This document shows, one piece after another, positions 45,491-55,230 of a stretch of DNA of 64,000 bases (its first letter is position 1; each line of letters begins with the position of its first letter). The notes under the pieces are model-generated. The model made no database searches, was not told where the DNA came from, and saw only the letters and a program-made list of their open reading frames with translations. The DNA is taken from contig JACWEQ010000001.1 of assembly GCA_014653365.1 (NCBI GenBank), forward strand, positions 62,001-126,000, given 5' to 3'. This stretch comes from Pelagibacterales bacterium SAG-MED49. Its GTDB lineage: Bacteria; Pseudomonadota; Alphaproteobacteria; Pelagibacterales; Pelagibacteraceae. The translations under genes were made by a program, and so were the position numbers.

Positions 45491-46309
45491 ATGAAGATAC
45501 CAGAAATAACAATACAACAATTATTAGAAGCAGGCGTTCATCTTGGTCACAAAACCTTGAGATGGAATCCAAAAATGAAAAAATACATTTTTGGAAAAAG
45601 AGATTCAATCCACATCATGGACTTAACTCAAACACTGGAACTTACTAAAATAGCTCTTGAAAAAGTTTTTAATACAGTTGCAAACAATGGAAAAATTTTA
45701 TTTGTATCAACAAAAAAACAAGCTTCAGAAGCTATTGCAGAAGTTGCAAAAGAAACAGATCAATATTTTGTTAACTACAGATGGTTAGGTGGCATGTTAA
45801 CTAATTGGGGAACAATATCAGGTTCAATTAAAAAGATGAAAAAATATGAAGCCGATCTTGTTGCTGAGAACAGAGGTTTTACTAAAAAAGAACTTTTAAA
45901 GATGAGTGTAAAAAAAGATAAACTTGAAAGATCATTAGGTGGAATTGCTGAGATGAAAAAAACTCCAGATTTGGTTTTTATTATTGATACTAATTACGAG
46001 TCTTTAGCTATTGCTGAGTCTGTAAAATTAGGAATACCGATTATTGCAATCTTAGATAGTAATTCAAATCCAGATAATATTGATTATCCAATTCCAGGCA
46101 ATGATGATGCAAGAAGATCTATAGATCTATATTGTAATCTAATTAAAGAAACTATTAATAATGCAAAAAGTTCAATACCTGCAGCTGAACCTAAAAATGA
46201 CATTTCTAAAGAAAATAAAAAAAATCATCAAGGTAAAACTGTTCAAGAACTAGATAGAGAAAAGTTAGAACAAAAATTTTCTAAAGATAAAAAGGAGACG
46301 CTGAATTAA
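45491..46309 (+). CDS. rpsB: 30S ribosomal protein S2
   Basis: This 272-residue ribosomal protein begins '[20 protein letters not shown]' and contains '[15 protein letters not shown]', '[19 protein letters not shown]' and '[27 protein letters not shown]', all hallmarks of S2. The C-terminal 30 residues are a charged, Lys/Glu-rich extension. It is preceded by a structured leader and followed 1 bp later by tsf, the conserved rpsB-tsf pair. An AGGAG (46293-46297) inside its end may help initiate tsf. Confidence 0.98.
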   Translation: MKIPEITIQQLLEAGVHLGHKTLRWNPKMKKYIFGKRDSIHIMDLTQTLELTKIALEKVFNTVANNGKILFVSTKKQASEAIAEVAKETDQYFVNYRWLGGMLTNWGTISGSIKKMKKYEADLVAENRGFTKKELLKMSVKKDKLERSLGGIAEMKKTPDLVFIIDTNYESLAIAESVKLGIPIIAILDSNSNPDNIDYPIPGNDDARRSIDLYCNLIKETINNAKSSIPAAEPKNDISKENKKNHQGKTVQELDREKLEQKFSKDKKETLN

Positions 46310-46310
46310 T

Positions 46311-47162
46311 ATGAGTGATATTGAAAAGGTTAAAAAGCTAAGAGAAATCACTGGCGCAGGATTTAAAGATTGCAATTTAGCAATTAAAGAATCGGGTAGT
46401 GATATTGATAAAGCTATTGAAATATTAAGAGTAAAAGGTATTTCAAAAGCTTCAAAAAAAATGTCTAGAGATGCTAAAGAAGGTGTGATCGCTGTTAGTG
46501 GTGATGAGACAAAAACATCTGTAATAGAAGTTAATTGTGAAACAGATTTTGTTGCAAAAAATGAGGATTTTACTAATTTTGTTACTGAACTTAGTGAGTT
46601 AAATAATCAAATAAACTCTAACTTTGAGGAATTAAAAAACTCAAAAATGAACAATGGCGAAACGGTTGAAAATAATATTGTAGCTTTAATTGCAAAAATC
46701 GGTGAAAAAATAACTATTGGTAAAACAAAAACTGTAGAAAATGCTGGTTCTCTAAATAATCACTATTTGCACACAGTTGTAAAAGACAATATAGCTAAGT
46801 TAGCTGTTGTAGTGTCATTAGAGACAAATGATAAATCCGATAATGTTAAAACTTTTGCCAAACAATTATCAATGCATATTGCTGCTTCAAACCCACTAGC
46901 TCTAGAATCTAGCTTAATAGACCAATCTATAATTGATAAAGAACAAGAACTTGTTACTGAAGAATTAAAAAATTCAGGTAAGCCAGAAGATATTGCAAAA
47001 AAAATTAGCATAGGTAAAATGAATAAGTTTAAGGAAGAGAACGCTCTATTAACACAAGCATGGGTAATGGAACCTAAGAAAAAAGTTCAGGATGTTTTGC
47101 AAGAACTTTCTATTTCTGATTTAAAGGTTAAAGAGTTTTATAGAATTAAGATTGGAGAGTAA
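46311..47162 (+). CDS. tsf: Elongation factor Ts
   Basis: This 283-residue guanine-nucleotide exchange factor for EF-Tu has an N-terminal UBA-like domain '[20 protein letters not shown]'. The signature '[14 protein letters not shown]' with the Asp-Phe that intrudes into EF-Tu follows, then '[13 protein letters not shown]'. The C-terminal part '[19 protein letters not shown]' is typical. Usually pyrH follows tsf; here frr starts on the very next base after the stop. Confidence 0.97.
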   Translation: MSDIEKVKKLREITGAGFKDCNLAIKESGSDIDKAIEILRVKGISKASKKMSRDAKEGVIAVSGDETKTSVIEVNCETDFVAKNEDFTNFVTELSELNNQINSNFEELKNSKMNNGETVENNIVALIAKIGEKITIGKTKTVENAGSLNNHYLHTVVKDNIAKLAVVVSLETNDKSDNVKTFAKQLSMHIAASNPLALESSLIDQSIIDKEQELVTEELKNSGKPEDIAKKISIGKMNKFKEENALLTQAWVMEPKKKVQDVLQELSISDLKVKEFYRIKIGE

Positions 47163-47714
47163 ATGTTTGATGAAAAATCATACAGCCTTAAAATGGATAA
47201 AGCCATTGAGGTTTTCTTAAAAGAATTATCATCACTAAGAACAGGAAGAGCAAATGCAGCAATGCTAGATCTTGTCAAAGTCGATGTCTATGGACAACAA
47301 ATGCCAATTAACCAAGTTGGAAGTATTACAACTCCTGAACCAAGAATGATAAATATCCAAGTTTGGGACGCAAGTAACGTTGCTCTAGTTGATGCGGCAA
47401 TAAAAAAATCAGACTTAGGGTTAAATCCTCAAATTGACGGACAATTGATTAGACTACCGGTACCTGAGTTAAATGAGGAACGAAGAACAGAATTAAAAAA
47501 AATTATAAAGTCAATTGGAGAGAAGTGTAAAGTTTCTATTAGAAATGTTAGAAGAGAAGCTAATGAAGAACTAAAAAAACTTTTGAAATCAAAAGATATT
47601 GGTGAAGACGAAGAAAAATCATCTGAAAAAAATGTTCAATCAATCACTGATGAGCATATTAAAACCGTAGATGAAAAGGTTTCTTTAAAAGAAAAAGAAA
47701 TAATGACAATATAA
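47163..47714 (+). CDS. frr: Ribosome recycling factor
   Basis: This 183-residue factor splits post-termination ribosomes together with EF-G. 'LSSLRTGRANAAMLDLVKVDVYG' and 'ITTPEPRMINIQVWD' are the core signature. 'RLPVPELNEERRTELKKIIKS' and 'VSIRNVRREANEELKKL' complete the helical domain. Length is typical. It directly follows tsf without the usual pyrH between them and is followed 1 bp later by uppS. Confidence 0.98.
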   Translation: MFDEKSYSLKMDKAIEVFLKELSSLRTGRANAAMLDLVKVDVYGQQMPINQVGSITTPEPRMINIQVWDASNVALVDAAIKKSDLGLNPQIDGQLIRLPVPELNEERRTELKKIIKSIGEKCKVSIRNVRREANEELKKLLKSKDIGEDEEKSSEKNVQSITDEHIKTVDEKVSLKEKEIMTI

Positions 47715-47715
47715 A

Positions 47716-48390
47716 ATGAATCCCTTAAATCATGTGGCCATTATAATGGATGGTAATGGGAGATGGGGTTTAAAACATAAAAATTCAAGAAATGCAGGGC
47801 ATAAAGCTGGTTTAAATACAGTTGAAAGTATAATTAAACAATCAATTAAAAATAAAATTAAATATTTAACATTATTTGCATTTTCGACTGAAAATTGGAA
47901 AAGACCAAAAAAAGAAATAAATTATTTATTTGATTTGTTAGAAAATTTCTTAATCAATAAATTAGATGATTTTCATACACAGAATATTAAACTTAAAATT
48001 ATCGGTAGCAAAAATTTTTCAAAAAAACTTAATTTATTATTAAATTTAGCTGAAAAAAAAACATCAAAAAACACTAAAATTCAAATTAATATTGCATTGA
48101 ATTATGGTGCTAAACTTGAGTTAATTAATGCAATTAAAAATATTCAAAAGAATAAAGATAAAATAAATGAAAAAAATATAGAAAAATTTTTATATACAAA
48201 AAATATTCCCGATCCAGATCTTATGATTAGAACAGGTAATACAAAAAGATTAAGTAATTTTTTATTATGGCAACTTGCTTATTCTGAAATTTTTTTTGAA
48301 AAAAAAATGTGGCCAGATTTTAATAACAAGGATTACCAGAAAATAATAAAAGAGTATAAAAATTTAAAAAGGAATTTTGGCAAAATATGA
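47716..48390 (+). CDS. uppS: Undecaprenyl diphosphate synthase (cis-prenyltransferase)
   Basis: This 224-residue enzyme makes the C55 lipid carrier for peptidoglycan and LPS by adding isopentenyl units to farnesyl diphosphate. The catalytic loop 'AIIMDGNGRWGLKHKNSRNAGHKAG' begins near residue 8 with the key Asp. 'YLTLFAFSTENWKRP', 'LNYGAKLELINAI', 'DPDLMIRTGNTKRLSNFLLWQLAYSE' follow. It overlaps cdsA by ATGA. Confidence 0.96.
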   Translation: MNPLNHVAIIMDGNGRWGLKHKNSRNAGHKAGLNTVESIIKQSIKNKIKYLTLFAFSTENWKRPKKEINYLFDLLENFLINKLDDFHTQNIKLKIIGSKNFSKKLNLLLNLAEKKTSKNTKIQINIALNYGAKLELINAIKNIQKNKDKINEKNIEKFLYTKNIPDPDLMIRTGNTKRLSNFLLWQLAYSEIFFEKKMWPDFNNKDYQKIIKEYKNLKRNFGKI

Positions 48391-49034
48391 TTAAAAATGA
48401 AATAACAAAAAGATTTTTAAGTACAATTATATTAATACCCACAGTTCTTTTTTTTATTATTAAAGGATCATTTTTATTTAATTTTTTTATTTTTATTTGT
48501 TTTTTAATTTCAACTTATGAATGGTTAAAGCTTTCTAAAAACAATCTCCTTAAAATTTTTGGAACAATTTTCTTAGTAATTTCTTTTTATACAATATTTA
48601 AAATTAGAAATGAATTTGATAGAGATTATTACCATTTATTGTTAGTAGCAATAATATGTGTATCATCTGATATAGGTGGATATGTATTTGGAAATCTATT
48701 CAAAGGGCCAAAACTAACTAAAATTAGTCCTAAAAAAACTTATTCAGGTGTAATAGGTAGTTTTTTATTGTCGTTAATATTTACAAATTTATTTTTAGAA
48801 TTTTCATCTAATCTTCAAACTTCTGAATTTACAAAAGAAATGTTTTTATTCATTTTATTAGTTTCTTTTGTTAGTCAACTAGGAGATTTAATTATCTCAT
48901 ATTTTAAAAGAAAATCAAAAATGAAAGATACAGGAACTATTATACCAGGCCACGGTGGTATTCTTGATCGTATTGATGGTGTAATTTTTGCTCTTCCTTT
49001 TTCATATGTATTATTTTTAAATTTTAATTTTTAA
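48387..49034 (+). CDS. cdsA: Phosphatidate cytidylyltransferase, short
   Basis: This 215-residue multi-helix inner-membrane enzyme forms CDP-diacylglycerol from phosphatidic acid and CTP. The C-terminal family signature is clear: 'SQLGDLIISYFKRKSKMKDTGTIIPGHGGILDRIDG', with the metal-binding acidic residues and the GHGGxLDRxD motif. At 215 residues it is shorter than the roughly 270-residue E. coli enzyme, mainly through fewer N-terminal helices. It overlaps uppS by 4 bp and dxr by 1 bp. Confidence 0.93.
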   Translation: MIKNEITKRFLSTIILIPTVLFFIIKGSFLFNFFIFICFLISTYEWLKLSKNNLLKIFGTIFLVISFYTIFKIRNEFDRDYYHLLLVAIICVSSDIGGYVFGNLFKGPKLTKISPKKTYSGVIGSFLLSLIFTNLFLEFSSNLQTSEFTKEMFLFILLVSFVSQLGDLIISYFKRKSKMKDTGTIIPGHGGILDRIDGVIFALPFSYVLFLNFNF

Positions 49035-50197
49035 TGAAAACAAAAATTGCAATTCTTGGCTCAACTGGTTCTATTGGTAAAACTTTATTAGATATTATAA
49101 GAAAAGATCAAAAAAATTTTGAAATCATACTCTTAACAGCTGATAAAAATTATAAACTATTATTAAAACAGGCAAGAGAATTTAAAGTTAGAAACTTAAT
49201 TATAACAAACAAAAAAAAATTTGATTTAATAAAAAATAACTCAGTTAAATTAAATTTAAATATCTATAATAATTTTGTTAATTTTAGTAAAATTTTTACT
49301 AATAAAGTTGACTATACGATGAGTTCTATCACTGGAATTAGTGGCTTGGAACCAACATTAAAAATTATTAAATATTCAAAGAGAATTGCAATAGCAAATA
49401 AAGAGTCAATAATATGTGGATGGAATTTAATAAATAAAGAATTAAAAAAAAATAATACAGATTTTATTCCAGTAGATTCCGAACATTTTTCATTATGGTA
49501 TGGCATTCAAAATTTAGATATTAATAAAATTGAAAAAATATTCTTAACAGCTTCTGGTGGGCCGTTTAATAAACTACCATTAAATAAATTTAAAAATATT
49601 ACAATTGCTCAAGCTATTAGGCATCCAAATTGGGAAATGGGAAAAAAAATTTCTATAGACTCAGCAACCATGATTAATAAAATCTATGAGGTGATTGAAG
49701 CAAAAAATATTTTTAATTGTAGTTATAAAAAAATTGAAATTTTAATTCATCCAAATTCTTACGTGCATGCTATTTTGAAATTTGATACTGGAATAACTAA
49801 AATTGTAGTCCATGATACTACAATGCGAGTTCCAATTTTTAATACGCTATATTACGATGATAATAAGAAATTAAAATCTAAAAAAATAGATATTGATAAA
49901 TTAAATAATTTAGATTTAAAAAAAATAAATATTAAAAGATATCCTATGATCAGATTATTAAACCTTCTACCTTCCAAACATTCATTGTTTGAAACTGTTG
50001 TAGTTTCTGCAAATGATACTTTGGTTCAGCTCTTTCTTGAAAATAAAATTAAATTTACAGATATTCAAAAAAAATTATTTAATATTATTAATAAAAAGCA
50101 ATTTACAAATTATAAAAATAAATCACCTAAAACAATTAGAGATATTGTGGAATTAAATAATTATGTTAGATTGAAAACACTTGAAAACAATATATAA
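49034..50197 (+). CDS. dxr: 1-deoxy-D-xylulose-5-phosphate reductoisomerase
   Basis: This 387-residue NADPH-dependent enzyme makes methylerythritol phosphate for isoprenoids. The dinucleotide loop 'ILGSTGSIGKTLLDII' is at the N-terminus. 'ANKESIICGWNLI', 'PVDSEHFSLW', 'LTASGGPFNKL' and 'HPNWEMGKKISIDSATMINK' supply metal and substrate residues. Downstream bamA starts 14 bp later; the rseP protease gene that commonly sits between dxr and bamA is absent. Confidence 0.96.
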   Translation: MKTKIAILGSTGSIGKTLLDIIRKDQKNFEIILLTADKNYKLLLKQAREFKVRNLIITNKKKFDLIKNNSVKLNLNIYNNFVNFSKIFTNKVDYTMSSITGISGLEPTLKIIKYSKRIAIANKESIICGWNLINKELKKNNTDFIPVDSEHFSLWYGIQNLDINKIEKIFLTASGGPFNKLPLNKFKNITIAQAIRHPNWEMGKKISIDSATMINKIYEVIEAKNIFNCSYKKIEILIHPNSYVHAILKFDTGITKIVVHDTTMRVPIFNTLYYDDNKKLKSKKIDIDKLNNLDLKKINIKRYPMIRLLNLLPSKHSLFETVVVSANDTLVQLFLENKIKFTDIQKKLFNIINKKQFTNYKNKSPKTIRDIVELNNYVRLKTLENNI

Positions 50198-50211
50198 ATC
50201 ATCATTTATAT

Positions 50212-52458
50212 ATGAGCAAAATTAAAATATTTCTATTATCATTTCTTTTAAACTTTTTAGTATTTTCATCCTTTTCATTTAGTGAAATTATTAAAAAAAT
50301 TGAAATTACAGGAAATAATAGAATATCAGATGAAACTATACTGATGTTTTCTAAAGTTGATATAGGACAATCTGTTAAAAACGATAAAATTAATCAAATA
50401 TTAAAAGATCTATATAATTCAAACTTTTTTAATAATGTTTCTGTTAAAATTGAAAAAAATACACTTTTTATTAAAATTGATGAGGCTCCACTCATCAAAG
50501 ATATTAAAATCACAGGTGTTAAAGCAGAAAAATTTAAAAAGGCAATAAGAGATAGTTTGATTTTGAAGCCAAGAAGATCTTTTAACAATTTTTTATTAAC
50601 TAAGGAAAAAACAATTATACAATCAAAACTAAAATCTGCTGGTTATTATTTTGTAAATATAGATCCTATTATTGAACTACTAGATGATAATATGGTTAGC
50701 ATTAATTATAAGATAGATTTGGGTGAAAAATCAAAAATTAGAAAAATTTCATTTATAGGTGATAAGATTTATAAAGATAGTAAATTAAAAAGTATAATAA
50801 TAAGCGAGGAGTATAAATTTTGGAAATTTATTTCTGGTAAAAAATTTTTAAGAGAAGAAACAATTGAAATTGATAAAAGATTACTTAAAAATTTTTATTT
50901 AAATAAAGGATTTTATAATGTTGAAATTAATACTTCTTTTGCAAAATTAATTAATGAAAATGAATTTGAATTAATTTTTAATATCAATCCAAATCAAAAA
51001 ATTTTTTTTGGTGACATGAATTTTATTTTACCAAATGATTTTGATGAAAAAAATTACAAAGATTTAAATAAATTGTTAGTTGATTTAAAAGGAGAACCGT
51101 ATTCAATTTATTCTGTAGATAAAATACTTAATGAAATTGATCTAATTACCATTAATGATGAATATAAATCAGCCAATGCTTATGTAAAACAAAATATAGT
51201 TTCAGATAGGTTAAATATTGATTTTGTTGTTGAAGAGGGCGAGGCTTTTTTTATAGAAAGAATTAATATACTTGGAAATAACGTTACGCGAGAAAATGTA
51301 ATTAGAAATCAATTAGAAATTGACGAAGGAGATCCGTATAATGAAATTTTAGCAAATAAATCTTTAAATAATCTTAAAAGTTTAAATTTTTTTAAAAGTG
51401 TAAAAACCGATGTTATTACTGGTAAAAATTTAAATTCTAAAATTATAAATTATAATTTTGAAGAGAAACCTACTGGAGAAATTGTAGCAGGTGCAGGAGT
51501 TGGCACAGACGGAGGAAGTATTTTCTTTGGTGTTAAAGAGAATAATTATTTAGGTAAAGGACTTTCAGTAAATACTAATGCGACTATATCGACAGAATCA
51601 TTAAAGGGAAATTTTTCTATTACAAATCCTAATTTTAATAATTCTGATAAATCCTTTTTTATAAATATCAAAGCTGAAGAAACTGATAAATTGAAAGACT
51701 TTGGATATAAAACAAATAAAACTGGTTTTTCTCTTGGAACAAATTTTGAATATTTAAAAGATTTTAATTTAGGATTATCGACTAGCTCATTTGTTGAAAA
51801 AATGGAGACTGATTCAACTGCATCAGCAAGTCAACAAAAACAAGCTGGAAATTATTGGGATACATTTTTAAAATTTAATTTTGATTATGATAAAAGAAAT
51901 CAAAAATTTAAAACTACTGATGGGTTTAGATCATATTATAGCATTGATGTGCCACTTATTAGTGATACGAATACCTTAACTAATTCATATGATTATAAAG
52001 TTTTTAATGAATTTTATGAAAATAATATAACAACTTTTTCTATTTCTTTATCAAGTGCAAATTCTATCTCTGATGAAGATGTTAAATTATCAGAACGTCT
52101 TTTTATACCTTCTAGAAAATTACGAGGTTTTGAAAGTGGTAAAGTTGGTCCTAAAGATGGTGCAGACTTTATAGGCGGTAATTATCTTACAACTTTTAAT
52201 GTTCAAACCAATGTTCCAACGATTTTTGAAAATGCTCAAAACTTGGATGCTGTAATTTTCTTTGATGTGGCAAGCCTTTGGGGCGTTGATTACAACTCGT
52301 CATTAGACGATGGAGGTAAATTACGTAGTTCATTAGGTATAGGAATCGACTGGTTTACTGTAGTTGGACCTTTGAGCTTTTCACTAACTGAAGTTATTAC
52401 TAAAGAAGATACTGATAAAACTGAAAAATTTCGATTTAATCTAGGGACAACATTCTAA
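50212..52458 (+). CDS. bamA: BamA outer-membrane protein assembly factor
   Basis: This 748-residue Omp85 protein inserts beta-barrel proteins into the outer membrane. A signal peptide (residues 1-25, ending near FSFSE) precedes five POTRA repeats to about residue 415. The barrel follows, with the conserved 'LRGFESGKVGPKDG' (VRGF-type) lid motif and a terminal aromatic 'FRFNLGTTF'. Length is typical. The last base overlaps the skp-like gene (TAATG). Confidence 0.96.
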   Translation: MSKIKIFLLSFLLNFLVFSSFSFSEIIKKIEITGNNRISDETILMFSKVDIGQSVKNDKINQILKDLYNSNFFNNVSVKIEKNTLFIKIDEAPLIKDIKITGVKAEKFKKAIRDSLILKPRRSFNNFLLTKEKTIIQSKLKSAGYYFVNIDPIIELLDDNMVSINYKIDLGEKSKIRKISFIGDKIYKDSKLKSIIISEEYKFWKFISGKKFLREETIEIDKRLLKNFYLNKGFYNVEINTSFAKLINENEFELIFNINPNQKIFFGDMNFILPNDFDEKNYKDLNKLLVDLKGEPYSIYSVDKILNEIDLITINDEYKSANAYVKQNIVSDRLNIDFVVEEGEAFFIERINILGNNVTRENVIRNQLEIDEGDPYNEILANKSLNNLKSLNFFKSVKTDVITGKNLNSKIINYNFEEKPTGEIVAGAGVGTDGGSIFFGVKENNYLGKGLSVNTNATISTESLKGNFSITNPNFNNSDKSFFINIKAEETDKLKDFGYKTNKTGFSLGTNFEYLKDFNLGLSTSSFVEKMETDSTASASQQKQAGNYWDTFLKFNFDYDKRNQKFKTTDGFRSYYSIDVPLISDTNTLTNSYDYKVFNEFYENNITTFSISLSSANSISDEDVKLSERLFIPSRKLRGFESGKVGPKDGADFIGGNYLTTFNVQTNVPTIFENAQNLDAVIFFDVASLWGVDYNSSLDDGGKLRSSLGIGIDWFTVVGPLSFSLTEVITKEDTDKTEKFRFNLGTTF

Positions 52459-52970
52459 TGAAAAATTTATATAAATTATTTTATATTGTTTTACTATTTT
52501 TTTTATTTACTAGCACATCTTTTAGTAATGAACCAGTAGCTTATATTGATATTGATTTTATTTTAAAAAACTCAGATATTGGAAAAAAATCATTAGAGAA
52601 AATTAATAATCAAAATAATGACAATATACAAGATCTTAAAAATAAAGAGAAAATATTAAAAGATCTTGAGATTGAAATTGCAAGTAAAAAAAATATTATA
52701 TCCAAAGAAGCATTTGATAAAGAGGTAATTATTTTTAGAAAAAATATTGATCAATTTAAAATAGAGCAACAACAAATAATTAAAGATTTTAATGATTATA
52801 AGAAAAAAGAAATTGATAAAGTTTTCCTAACAATTAGTCCTATAATTAACTCTTATATGGAAAAAAATTCTGTAAAAATTCTGTTTGATGCTAAAAATAT
52901 TTTTATGGCAAGAAATGATTTAAACTTAACTAACGATATACTTGAAGCAATAAATAAAGCGTCCAAATAA
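52458..52970 (+). CDS. skp: Skp/OmpH-family periplasmic chaperone
   Basis: This 170-residue protein has a signal peptide (hydrophobic residues 8-19, cleavage near SFSNE at about 24). 'PVAYIDIDFILKNSDIGKKSLEKI' is the Skp-type first strand, and a long charged coiled-coil region (about residues 45-125) follows. The strand returns as 'SVKILFDAKNIFMA'. The gene lies directly after bamA and before the lipid A genes, as Skp does. It should keep unfolded outer-membrane proteins soluble for BamA. Sequence identity in this family is low, so the call rests on layout and context. Confidence 0.88.
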   Translation: MKNLYKLFYIVLLFFLFTSTSFSNEPVAYIDIDFILKNSDIGKKSLEKINNQNNDNIQDLKNKEKILKDLEIEIASKKNIISKEAFDKEVIIFRKNIDQFKIEQQQIIKDFNDYKKKEIDKVFLTISPIINSYMEKNSVKILFDAKNIFMARNDLNLTNDILEAINKASK

Positions 52971-52971
52971 T

Positions 52972-53418
52972 ATGCTTAAATTAAGTAAAGAAGAGATCAT
53001 AAGTCTATTGCCACATAGGGAGCCAATGCTATTAATTGATGAGTTGTCAGAAATTGACAAATTATCATCAGCTACAGCGCTTGTAAAAGTTAGAAAAGAT
53101 AGTTTTTTTGTCCAGGGTCATTTTCCTCAAAATCCAGTTATGCCAGGTGTTTTGATAGTAGAGTCCTTTGGTCAAGCTGCTGCAGCACTAACTGCTCATG
53201 GCTTAGATAAATCAACATATGAAAATAAATTAGTTTTTTTAATGGGTGTCGAAAAAGCTAGATTTCGTAATCCTGTAATTCCTGATTGTGATTTGGTTTT
53301 GAAAATTGAGGCTATTAGATCCCATGGCAGAGTTTGGAAATATAAAGGAGAGGCATTTGTTGATGATAAAAAAATGGCTGATGCAATATGGTCTGCAACA
53401 ATTGTTGACAAGAAATAA
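52972..53418 (+). CDS. fabZ: 3-hydroxyacyl-ACP dehydratase FabZ
   Basis: This 148-residue hotdog dehydratase of fatty-acid synthesis has 'LLPHREPMLLIDEL' (residues about 13-26) and 'FFVQGHFPQNPVMPGVLIVESFGQAAA', with catalytic His (GHFP) and Glu (VES). Length is typical. It comes before lpxD here, whereas the usual order is skp-lpxD-fabZ-lpxA. A 51-bp gap follows to lpxD. Confidence 0.96.
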   Translation: MLKLSKEEIISLLPHREPMLLIDELSEIDKLSSATALVKVRKDSFFVQGHFPQNPVMPGVLIVESFGQAAAALTAHGLDKSTYENKLVFLMGVEKARFRNPVIPDCDLVLKIEAIRSHGRVWKYKGEAFVDDKKMADAIWSATIVDKK

Positions 53419-53469
53419 ATAGCAATAATTATTGATAACTTATTTAAATTTGCTTTGATAAAAGCATTT

Positions 53470-54450
53470 ATGGCTAATCCTTTCTTTAAAAATACTGGTC
53501 CTTTTAAAGTTTTTGAAATTCTGAATTTATTAAATCTTGATACAAAACATGCATGTTCAGATATAATTATTAATGATATTAAGAATTTACCGACCTCAAA
53601 TGAAAATGATATTACTTTTTTTCATTCAAAAAAATATAAAAGTTTAGCAAATAATACCAAAGCTTTATTTTGTATTACAACAGAAAATCTAAAAAATGAT
53701 TTACCAAATAGCTGCACACCTATAATTGTTGAAAATGTATTGATTGCTACATCAAAAGTTACAAGCAAATTTTATCCAAATTCAATAAATGATAACTTTG
53801 ACATTACTGCTAAAGATATAATTGAAACAAATTTTAAAGACAAAGTTAAATTTGGAAAAAATGTTTTAATTGGTAATAATGTTACAATCGGTTCTAATTG
53901 TTCAATTGGGCACAATACTATTATTGAACAAAATGTGCTTATAGGTGATAATTGTTTTATTGGATCAAATACTATTGTTAGAAATACTATAATTAAAGAT
54001 AATGTAAAAATTCTTGATAATTGTGTAATTGGAAAACATGGATTTGGTTTTTTCCCGTCTAATAATGGAAACTTAAGATATCCTCATATAGGAATTGTTA
54101 TGATAGAAGATCATTGTGAAATTGGATGTGGTTCAACTATTGATAGGGGATCTATGTCTAATACTATAATTGGAAAAAACACTTATTTAGATAATCAAAT
54201 TCATATAGCCCACAATGTAAAAATTGGTGAAAATTCAATTATTGCTGGTCAAGTAGGAATTGCAGGTAGTTCTACGCTTGGTAAAAATTTAAGAGTTGGT
54301 GGCCAAGCTGGTATTTCAGGTCATTTAAAAATAGGTGATAATGTAGAAATAGCTGGTGGTAGTGGTGTTATTAAAGATATTCCAGATAATTCAAAAGTAA
54401 TGGGTTATCCTGCAAAAAATATTAGAGAATTTTTGAAAGAAAATAAATGA
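53470..54450 (+). CDS. lpxD: UDP-3-O-acylglucosamine N-acyltransferase LpxD
   Basis: This 326-residue acyltransferase carries out the third step of lipid A synthesis. The N-terminal uridine-binding domain is followed by a left-handed beta helix of hexapeptide repeats (from about residue 120). The conserved 'HGFGFFPSNNGNLRYPHIG' and 'IDRGSMSNTIIGKNTYLDNQIHIAHNVKIG' carry the catalytic His. The ATG at 53470 (MANPFFKN) is preferred; a TTG 15 bp upstream (53455) is in frame but less likely. It overlaps lpxA by ATGA. Confidence 0.95.
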   Translation: MANPFFKNTGPFKVFEILNLLNLDTKHACSDIIINDIKNLPTSNENDITFFHSKKYKSLANNTKALFCITTENLKNDLPNSCTPIIVENVLIATSKVTSKFYPNSINDNFDITAKDIIETNFKDKVKFGKNVLIGNNVTIGSNCSIGHNTIIEQNVLIGDNCFIGSNTIVRNTIIKDNVKILDNCVIGKHGFGFFPSNNGNLRYPHIGIVMIEDHCEIGCGSTIDRGSMSNTIIGKNTYLDNQIHIAHNVKIGENSIIAGQVGIAGSSTLGKNLRVGGQAGISGHLKIGDNVEIAGGSGVIKDIPDNSKVMGYPAKNIREFLKENK

Positions 54451-55229
54451 TTCACAAAACTGCAATAATAGATTTAAAAGCAAAAGTTTCTGATAACGCA
54501 AAAGTTGGAGCCTATTCAGTGATAGGACCAAATGTTGAAATAGGTGAGGGCACTGAAATTCAATCTCATGTAAGTATAATAGGAAATACAAAAATTGGAA
54601 AAAATAATAAAATTTATCCTTTTGCATCAATAGGTAATGATCCACAAGATTTAAAATTTAATGGCGAACAAACAAATCTTGAAATAGGGGATAATAATAA
54701 AATCAGAGAGTATGTTACAATTAATCCAGGTACTGTGGGTGGTGGAGGAACAACTAAAGTAGGTAATAATTGTCTAATTATGGTTTCATCTCATATAGCT
54801 CACGATTGTATGGTGGGTAATAATGTGATTCTGGCTAATAATGTTCCTTTAGGAGGTCATGCAATTATCGAAGATAATGTAATCATTGGAGGCAATTCTG
54901 CTGTACAGCAATTTACAAGAGTTGGACGATCAGCAATGATTGGAGGTATGTGTGGCGTTGTTAGAGATATAATACCTTATGGTATAGCTCATGGAAACAG
55001 AAGTGTACTACAGGGTTTAAATTTAATTGGCTTAAGGAGAAGCAATATACCAAACAAAGAAATTATAACTTTAAGTGATGCCTATAAAGAAATATTCAAA
55101 AATGAAAATTTAACTGAAAATTTAAATAATTTAAATGATGATTTTAAAAAAAATGAATTAGTAGTTGAGGTTATTAATTTTTTAGAAAAAGACAAGAAAA
55201 GACCGATTTGCACACCATTTTCAAAATAA
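54447..55229 (+). CDS. lpxA: UDP-N-acetylglucosamine acyltransferase LpxA
   Basis: This 260-residue enzyme performs the first committed step of lipid A synthesis. A left-handed beta helix of hexapeptides starts at residue 2 ('IHKTAIIDLKAKVSDNAKVG'). The catalytic His lies in 'SSHIAHDCMVGNNV', and 'GGHAIIEDNVIIGGNSAVQQF' follows. 'GNRSVLQGLNLIGLRR' is the substrate region before the C-terminal helical domain. It overlaps lpxD by 4 bp, and lpxI follows 1 bp after it. Confidence 0.97.
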   Translation: MIHKTAIIDLKAKVSDNAKVGAYSVIGPNVEIGEGTEIQSHVSIIGNTKIGKNNKIYPFASIGNDPQDLKFNGEQTNLEIGDNNKIREYVTINPGTVGGGGTTKVGNNCLIMVSSHIAHDCMVGNNVILANNVPLGGHAIIEDNVIIGGNSAVQQFTRVGRSAMIGGMCGVVRDIIPYGIAHGNRSVLQGLNLIGLRRSNIPNKEIITLSDAYKEIFKNENLTENLNNLNDDFKKNELVVEVINFLEKDKKRPICTPFSK

Positions 55230-55230
55230 A

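Noticed and set aside
45427-45648. 73-residue ORF spanning the rpsB leader and gene start
   Set aside because: It is out of frame with rpsB, covers the structured leader and has no family features.
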